Below, piece by piece: positions 57,666 to 64,000 of a DNA stretch of 64,000 nucleotides. The translations under genes and the position numbers were made by a program. This DNA comes from Thuidium tamariscinum (lineage: Eukaryota; Streptophyta; Bryopsida; Hypnales; Thuidiaceae): positions 21,165,386-21,229,385 of the forward strand of contig OX344752.2 in NCBI GenBank assembly GCA_947034885.2, written 5' to 3'. Within the stretch, counting starts at the first letter, position 1; every line of letters starts with the position of its first letter. The notes beneath the pieces are model-generated. The model searched no databases and was not told the DNA's origin. It was given only the letters and a program-made list of their open reading frames with translations.

Positions 57666-60221
57666 ATGGAGCCGTCGTTGTCGTCGCCGCCGTCGATTGA
57701 GGACGAAGAAGATATGGAGCAAACCACGCGTGGTTCAGAGCAAAGCATCGAGGAGAAAAAGAATCCGGCCTGGTCCGAGCAAACTCTTCCAAACCGACAA
57801 TGCAGGTTTGTAATTATTCATTAACTGAATGTCGATGTTAATTGACAGGTCGAAGATTGGATTGTCAATTTCGATCGATAAGTTAGTGAGGGCAGTTTCA
57901 GGGACAAAATTACGACCTAAATCTAGACGAAGCTAGTTCCGAGAATTAGAACAGGTGTTAAATTACGTATGTTTCAGGCCGCGCTTCGTGAGCGTGTACG
58001 TCAAAGTAGTGGAATACGCCCATTTAACGAAATTGTTTAGGGTAGGTTGACCATGTACTTGATTCGTTTATTTTTCTAATGCGCTCGATCTTAAAACGGG
58101 TAGTTCTAAGTAAAAGTAACTTGCAGTACCGATCGGATAATGATAAACTTGACAATTAAGTTCGGCAGAGGTGAAGGCACATCTGGCCTGCAGTTTCCAT
58201 TCCGAGCTACCTGGCTGCATATTATATGCATGTCGCACTTGAATAATCTCTTTCTCTGTCGATTCCTGTCTCTTTTGGTGTTTGTTTTCGATTTAGTTAA
58301 ATTCGAGGCCCGGCACCGCACCCAGCAAGACACGAGAAACGTACATGTACTGTACATCAGTCCAAGCCCAGTTCTTAGATCGAGCTTTGTTAGTGTAGAT
58401 TTATGTTATCAATTTTTGGCGTAGGAATCACGCCAGTTTAATGAGGTTGACGATACTAATGAGCTTTGCCGTATGATCACGTACCTGCTGATATGTCTAA
58501 ACTGCGAAACAGATATAATCCGACTTATTTGTCATAGACTCCCTTGCATTGCTACCTAGCTAATCACAGTTTATGAGAAGTAATCAGACAAGTAGAGGAG
58601 ATCTCATCAGTACGTACCGCACTCACGATTTGAGAAATTGTGTTCACTCATGCATTCTTGCAACCCTAATTTCATCAGCTGATTAATGTGCGTAGACATC
58701 ACAATTGCATTGCTTGTACGAATTAGGGTAGTGTGCTGAGACACTGGTATAAATGTTCTAAGTATGGTATGGGTGTAATAGAGGTGAACGTTTCAGAGGA
58801 GTCTCCTGAGCAGCACTTAATCTCATCAATCACTTGTTTCATTGCATTCTATGACCATTAACAACTTCAGACTGTCTTGTTATTCTAGCTACAGTATCAT
58901 ATGTAGGCTTAAAACAAAATTGTCTCAATCATGTTTTTGTTATTCTACATGTATACATCACGTCATCAAGATTGTTATTAAACATATATATCTAGCCGAG
59001 ATCTTACTTACTTCATGTGCTCATGTCACAGAATTTGTTATGATCTTGAGGAGGCATCTGGAGCAGATCCAATACTTCTTCTGGGATGCACATGCAAGGG
59101 TGACATCGGCTACGGCCACCAGTCATGCCTCAAGAAATGGTTTGGCAAGCGATTCCGTAGAAATGGAAACCTAGATTGTGAGGTTTGCAGGTAATGAAGT
59201 CACTTCAACGTACACTATCATGTATGTCGGTAATCTTCAAGTCATCAATTTCAATTCGTTTAATGGCACATGATTAAATTTAGAGCTTTGTGCAAAGAGT
59301 GAAATTCTCCTACCCTGCAAAGAGCTCTAAGAACTAGGAAATCAATGCTGTAGATTTTTGTTTCCCACGTCGATCGCACTCTAGAAAGTGCTGATTAAAG
59401 TTGCTATTCATGAAACTCCATCAATTGATTAACAAAATTATCGTTTTAAGCAGGCTAGATCTGTTACCCCTTTAAAATATGCTTGAAATGTACAGAGTCC
59501 TTTGCTATGTTACTCAGCTATGTGCAAGACGTACCAAAACTCTAAAGATGTCAATAATCTCAATAATTGAGATGACAGAGTTTCAATGCATGCCTCGAAA
59601 CATTACCTGAAGCCTTCCTAAAATACTAAAATGACACCTAAATGATGGGGGCACTATCCATTAGTTAATTAATGACACCTATCTCGTTCCTAGGTTGTAT
59701 TCGGCAGTGTTTGTCATGAAATTAGTGATTAAATTTGTGGAAGGATTTTAAAAAATTTGGTGAATGATCGATGAATGATTGTTAATTCCAGGAGTCCATT
59801 GGGAGCCCGTCTGAAGACCATTATTCGGAGCTTCATCACCGCCGAAGTTATCCAGCACTCTCCCCAATTGCTTCGAGTTCCGCCCAATGATCTGGACCGT
59901 TTGCAAGTGCCCCTCGAAACTCCCGGGTTCTACCAACTTCCCTCGCAGACCCGACGCTCTCTGGAAGCTTCCTTTGAACGGGTCGCGCAAGAGCAGCGAC
60001 GTGGCCAGAGTCGACGTCGGCATCGGCAGGCTTTCGAGACGGCCCAATTGCAAAGCATTGCTGCCGCCGATCGGGAGCCCTCCGAGGCGGTCTTACAGCA
60101 TGAAGATGAAGATTCTTTCAACACCCAGTTGCTGCGATTTGAAGATATGCTTTCAGAATTCAATGTTACTCCACCACTTGAATTGGTCCACCAGTTGTTC
60201 GAGTGTTTGCTGAACACCTAG
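57666..60221 (+). CDS. RING-CH (RINGv) zinc-finger protein, probable E3 ubiquitin ligase, three exons
   Basis: The exons are 57666-57805, 59032-59190 and 59792-60221; all introns have GT/AG ends, and the phases join exactly to give 242 residues. The RING-CH domain spans residues about 46-100: QCRICYDLEE, then CTCKGDIGYGHQSCLKKWF, then LDCEVC. This gives the C-x2-C, C-x-C, H-x2-C, C-x2-C order that defines RINGv and recruits E2 enzymes for ubiquitin transfer. The N-terminus is acidic. The C-terminal part (residues about 101-242) is charged, with RRGQSRRRHRQAFETAQLQS, and shows no membrane segments, unlike many MARCH-type ligases. The TAG at 60219 may be premature: coding-like sequence continues in another frame downstream. 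Confidence 0.85.
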
Positions 60222-60263
60222 ATCCACACATTTACACATTTGATCCGACTGACGGTGAAGAAA

Positions 60264-60997
60264 CACAAGGAGATTATTTCACTTTCCCACATTATAACGT
60301 AGTAAAATCATGCAAAACACCATTAATCAAAACATCAGAATGTGGAAATTTGGAAAAGCTATGTGGATTCTTTATATAACATGGTAAACTGTACCATTTT
60401 ACTACAATCTCACACATTCCATGTGGAAAATTGTTTTCCCACATTATCAATGTAGTAAAATCATGGAAAACTCCACATTGATATTTTCAAACATCCTCTC
60501 TGATTTTTGTCCATAACTTTTGAATGAAAGTTCAAAATCACAAAAAAATTTCTTGAGGTAAAATTTAGTTTGATTTGACAACTTTTCTTAGTTCAAAGTT
60601 TTTGAAAAAAAGTCATTCTACTATGTCAAAATGTCCACCAAAGTCTGCTGAGTTTATAATATCAAAGTAAAAATAGGTAAGTAAGGAAAAAATTCTCTAT
60701 CATGACACGAAAGCTGAATGTTGGTGTATTGGTAAGGTCTTTGGGTTGCTAAGCACGAAGTCTTGGGTTTAAACCTGGTTGGTTATCAAGAGTACATTGT
60801 AGCTTTTTTGGTTGATTAAAATAACGGATTTTTTTTACTACATTTAAAATGTAGTGAAATTCACTAGTTTCAGAATGTAGAGATGGTAGTGTGTTCTCTA
60901 CATTGTGTCATTTGCTACTTTAGTGTTAACTTGATAGTAAAAGAGATAGTAAATTGCCTTGCTTTACTACATAGTAAAACCAAATAATCTCCTTGTG
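60264..60997. mobile_element. 734 bp CACTA-like MITE, TSD AAA
   Basis: The TIR CACAAGGAGATTATTT has the inverse AAATAATCTCCTTGTG at the other end, flanked by AAA at 60261-60263 and 60998-61000. Restoration of an open frame on removal proves the ends. Ends beginning CAC with 3-bp duplications and subterminal repeats (GTAGTAAAA and TTTTACTAC copies) fit CACTA-like elements. Confidence 0.9.
60718..60790 (+). other. tRNA-like segment inside the MITE
   Basis: TTGGTGTATTGGTAAGG is followed about 30 bases later by TGGGTTTAAACCTGG, which resembles a pol III B box (GGTTCGANNCC) with the expected spacing from an A-box-like string. This may be a tRNA-derived SINE remnant carried in the element. I do not call it a functional tRNA, because no acceptor stem is evident. 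Confidence 0.35.
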
Positions 60998-61366
60998 AAA
61001 ACTCCATGAGAAGGATCGCACTCGCAGAAGGACCTGTTGTACGAGTGCCCATAGTAAGGCCTGAGGATCGAGTGCATCCGAGACCTGTGGAGGATCTGCT
61101 TGATGAGGTTGCGAGGCAGGCCGCCCGGGTTGTGGATTTGTATGGAGAAGACTTGATTTTGTTCCCGAAATACATGGATAGCTACTATCGAGAAGTGGAC
61201 GAGCCGCTACCAGTGCTCATCAATCCCAGTTCAGGTGGTGATCCTATTTTGGCTGAAGCAGCTTCACCAACAAATTCGATTCCAAGTCGCGGATATACAT
61301 ATGGGCGATTCCAGATGTTTCAGCTTCTGCAGTAATAAGTTATATCATATATGGCTAAGGTCCTGT

Positions 61367-62114
61367 GAGTCATTGCAAGAAACACCTTGTACTATTTTGT
61401 GTCACATGTTGCATGGTGATCAAATTTTTTGGCCATAACTTTTGTGTTTTAGCTCCAAATGACTCAAGATTTATAGGGAAGATACTCATAACTATTATAC
61501 ACCTTCTTTGATTTTTTCATAATTTTCAAAAATAGTTTACTATCCAAAAATAGACCCCAATTGGATGTCACACTTAGTAGTTTAGGGGTTTTTAGTACCT
61601 GAGCTATACCTTTTTTTAATGATTTTGAGATGAAATTTGGATGAGATGGATTTCTAGCTAGTGGATTTGTATCTCTTTAGGGAAGGATTTTTAAAAAAAA
61701 GTTAATTTTGTGAGGTGCGGAGGTCTACAAAGTGAGCTCCCTTTTGGCTTCTGCTTGTATTTTGAAACATATAAAATACTATTTTGGTGGGGTTTTTTGT
61801 GAATGACCATCTCTATAAAGTTGTTACAAATGGTCACTTTTTATTTTTTGAAAATACTTATTTTTACTATTTTTCTCTAATTTTTGAATCAAAGTACCTA
61901 TTTTCTTGAGATTTGACACTTTTCAAGTTCTCCTACTTAGAGAATTTTTCTGTCAATTTCCTTTGGTGGAAACCTTCATTTTAGAGGTATATACATTATT
62001 CCTATTTTTAAAATCAATTTAAAATTATTTTTTTACTTTTATAGTACTCCTAAAAAAATCATGAGTATTGTTACAAAACGCAACAAATAGGACAGGTGTT
62101 TTTTGCAATGACCC
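61367..62114. mobile_element. 748 bp element of GGGTGATTGC family, TSD CTGT
   Basis: It starts GAGTCATTGCAAGAAACACC and ends GGTGTTTTTTGCAATGACCC, flanked by CTGT at 61363-61366 and 62115-62118. It matches copies at 37264 (reverse) and 39549 (same orientation) inside as well as at the ends. It lies just downstream of the RING-CH continuation frame. No coding frame. Confidence 0.88.
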
Positions 62115-62221
62115 CTGTAGTGTAGCCCGTGCAGTGCCCAGAAAAGTTCTCTGCGTGATTAAGTTACAGTCAATTAATTTCGTAGAATTCGTTTGCTTCT
62201 GGCTCCAATATATGTGTACTA

Positions 62222-62494
62222 AGGTGGGTACACCTAAAATTGCACCTCACCTAAAAGTGCCATCTATAGTTGCTGTACATTTCTGAATTCCATTATGTAC
62301 CTATTTAGTTGAAGCGCTTTTAGAAACAGACTTTGAACCTTAATAACTTTTGCATATTGTATCCGAATGCTGCATTTTTTTGGTGCATTGGAACGTGCTT
62401 TCACTTGCCAAGAAAACTATATGAAAATTTTATCAAACCAATAATAGTTACTAAGCAAAGTATCAAAAAGTGGCACTTTTAGGTGTACCCACCT
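62222..62494. mobile_element. 273 bp mariner/Stowaway-like MITE, TSD TA
   Basis: The TIR AGGTGGGTACACCTAAAA is matched at the right end by TTTTAGGTGTACCCACCT. TA lies on both sides (62220-62221 and 62495-62496). The left end also carries a near-duplicate of the inner TIR (CACCTAAAAGTGCCA). TA duplication and size fit Tc1/mariner-type MITEs; the terminal bases are not the classic Stowaway CTCCCTCC. Confidence 0.85.
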
Positions 62495-62496
62495 TA

Positions 62497-62876
62497 AGTG
62501 TGTGTCAAAGGTGTGGAATTATGTTTTAAAAAGCAATGCACGTTCTGATTTCTGAATGGTGACAAAGCACTGTTGGAACATTACCAATTTAACAAAAATG
62601 ACGAAGAGCAATTGTGTTAAGCCAGCTAGTGAAGAACAAATCAGCTATTTTGGCATTTCCCTCCAAATTTGGCCTCCTCTCAAGAGATGTTAGACCACAT
62701 TTGATTACTAAAGCAACTTTCAATTATTTAAACTGTGGGAGTAAATGATCATCCAATATTTGTGGTTAATTTTGAATTATATGCAATGAAGGCCCCGAAG
62801 GTGGATATTTTTAGGGTTTTCTTTTAATATCAAATTTTTATCTACTAGGGCACATTGATTTTAAAATTATGTCACA
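62497..62876. other. Spacer, no feature seen
   Basis: Short AT-rich interval between two elements, without frames or repeats that I recognise. Confidence 0.5.
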
Positions 62877-63699
62877 TGGTCATTTCAAGAAACAGTGTGA
62901 TTGCACTGTTCACTTTTCGTAACATTTTACTGGGGATTGCATTTTTGCTGCATAGTATTGTCAGTACTACAAGTACTATCAATAAACTGCCAATGTATTG
63001 TGCTTTTGACATGTGTACTGGAGTCAGGAGTCAATGCGGCCATTGAATGACATTATCTTACATATTGTATCATTATAAAAGTTTGACAAGTGGGCAAATG
63101 TGGGATTAAAGTCAGATGTGGGAGTATTATGTCTACGTAGCAGTACTTAAGAGCAAAAGACTGTAGTTTTTTTCAAAAAATATAGTGATCCAATTTTAAT
63201 TCATAAAAAATCAAAAATGATTTATTTATTTATTTTTAATTGTGGCCATTTTTTCAAATCTCCTTATCATCACTTTCATCTAAAAAAATTAGATTCACAA
63301 TATCTTTAGAATGTTTTAATGTGCGCGCCATTGAGCTATATTATTTATCATATATATCATCCAAAAATAACTAAAAAATATATTCCGAACTATATTCATA
63401 AGTTTACTAGGTAGAGGAAGACACCACCAAAATATCAATTCAAAATCATTCATTTTGATTACTATGAATGTAGTGAATCCTTATTCACCTAATGTGTGAC
63501 AAGTGGACAAAATTAATTTTTAAATACAAAAAGTTTTTTCCAAAATTTGAAAAAAATATAGAACCCTTAAGCTTGAAGTTAGTTATATCCAATAAAAATT
63601 TCTAGGTCAAAGCCTTTTGGACTCAAAAGTTATACTACAAGAGAAGAAAGTCGTTTTCATTGTGACAACAAATAGGACCGGTGTTTCTTGCAATGACCC
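62877..63699. mobile_element. Degenerate member of GGGTGATTGC family
   Basis: The right end GGTGTTTCTTGCAATGACCC is typical. The proposed left end GGTCATTTCAAGAAACAGTG is a degenerate match. ACAT at 62873-62876 recurs at 63701-63704 one base past the terminus, so the duplication is plausible but not exact. Confidence 0.5.
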
Positions 63700-63703
63700 A
63701 ACA

Positions 63704-64000
63704 TCATTTGGATTTTTAGTGTTTTGCACAATACTCATGATTTTTTGAGGAATACTTTTGAATTAGAAAAATAATTTTTTTAAATGTAAAAAATATGTTT
63801 GATGCCAACTGGTACATAATTACATATACCTTTAATAAGAAGGTAGCTTGGGAAGGAAAAGTTTAGAAAAATTCATTAAGTTGGGGATCTAAAAAGTGAA
63901 AAAACTCATGAAAATAGATGACATGTTAGTTTGTAAAAAATAGAAGAAGAAATTTTCAAATAAAATAAAATGCTCATTTGGGAAGAATTGAATTTGGTGA
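63704..64000 (-). mobile_element. Partial, reversed member of the same family (runs off window)
   Basis: On the minus strand the segment matches the 3' interior of 61367-62114 (ATCATGAGTATTG, AAAGGTATATG, TTCTAATTC...AGTA), but its terminal TIR is absent at the junction with the previous copy. Confidence 0.5.

Larger units (their letters stand above)
60182..61335 (+). pseudogene. Coding-like 3' continuation of the RING-CH gene, split by a MITE
   Basis: In the +2 frame relative to exon 3, 60182-60263 reads GPPVVRVFAEHLDPHIYTF and DPTDGEE. After removal of the 734 bp element and one AAA, it continues without a break into the 110-codon frame starting MRRIALAEGPVVRV (61006) and ending at TAA 61333. 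The join is exact, so the element landed inside an open coding frame. The block contains PVEDLLDEVARQAARVVDL and YYREVDEPLPVLINP. Either a frameshift separates it from exon 3, or it is a separate exon. No known domain is recognised. Confidence 0.6.

Noticed and set aside
1..64000. CRISPR arrays, rRNA, organelle DNA insertions or bacterial operons
   Set aside because: No regular short repeats with unique spacers, no rRNA-like conserved stretches, and genes have introns; the DNA looks nuclear and eukaryotic throughout.

Overview
The window looks like nuclear DNA of a land plant: strongly AT-rich, intron-containing genes, and long transposon-filled gaps. The best taxonomic clue is the PPR-DYW editing factor at 48.5-51.2 kb. 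Its near-identical tandem repeats recall moss PPR proteins, so a bryophyte is my first guess, but the sequence alone does not prove it.

Layout. (1) 1-5479 and 42437-48821 are the two arms of a large inverted duplication. Each arm carries an OSB-like gene (organellar single-strand DNA-binding, PDF motif) followed by a PPR-DYW gene. The right copy of the PPR gene is complete. The left copy runs off the window at base 1. The distal end of both arms holds the 3' part of a decayed piggyBac-type transposase. (2) 5.5-34 kb is a pile of nested transposons: a CACTA element inside an array of CCAAT-like motifs, a PIF/Harbinger element split by a 3.96 kb LTR-like insertion, and a 5.4 kb terminal-inverted-repeat element that carries a captured fragment resembling a RECQ2-type helicase gene. 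(3) 34-41 kb is a second, rearranged copy of the LTR-like element, itself hit by four or more smaller elements. (4) 41-42.8 kb is a piggyBac-like transposase pseudogene. (5) 51-57.3 kb is AT-rich spacer with two TTAA-flanked elements. (6) 57.7-60.2 kb is a three-exon RING-CH gene whose apparent 3' continuation is interrupted by a 734 bp element. (7) 61.3-64 kb is again transposon-rich.

Two themes tie the window together. First, OSB and PPR-DYW families both act on organellar nucleic acids, lie side by side and were duplicated together. A frame-compatible splice donor and acceptor would even allow an OSB-PPR fusion transcript. Second, paired copies supply empty sites: the two arms of the duplication, the two LTR copies and the split coding frames define the exact ends and target duplications of many elements, including two families I cannot assign with certainty (TTAA-flanked, probably piggyBac; and a family starting GGGTGATTGC with 4-bp duplications). 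Sequence homology was judged by eye; no search or alignment program was run.
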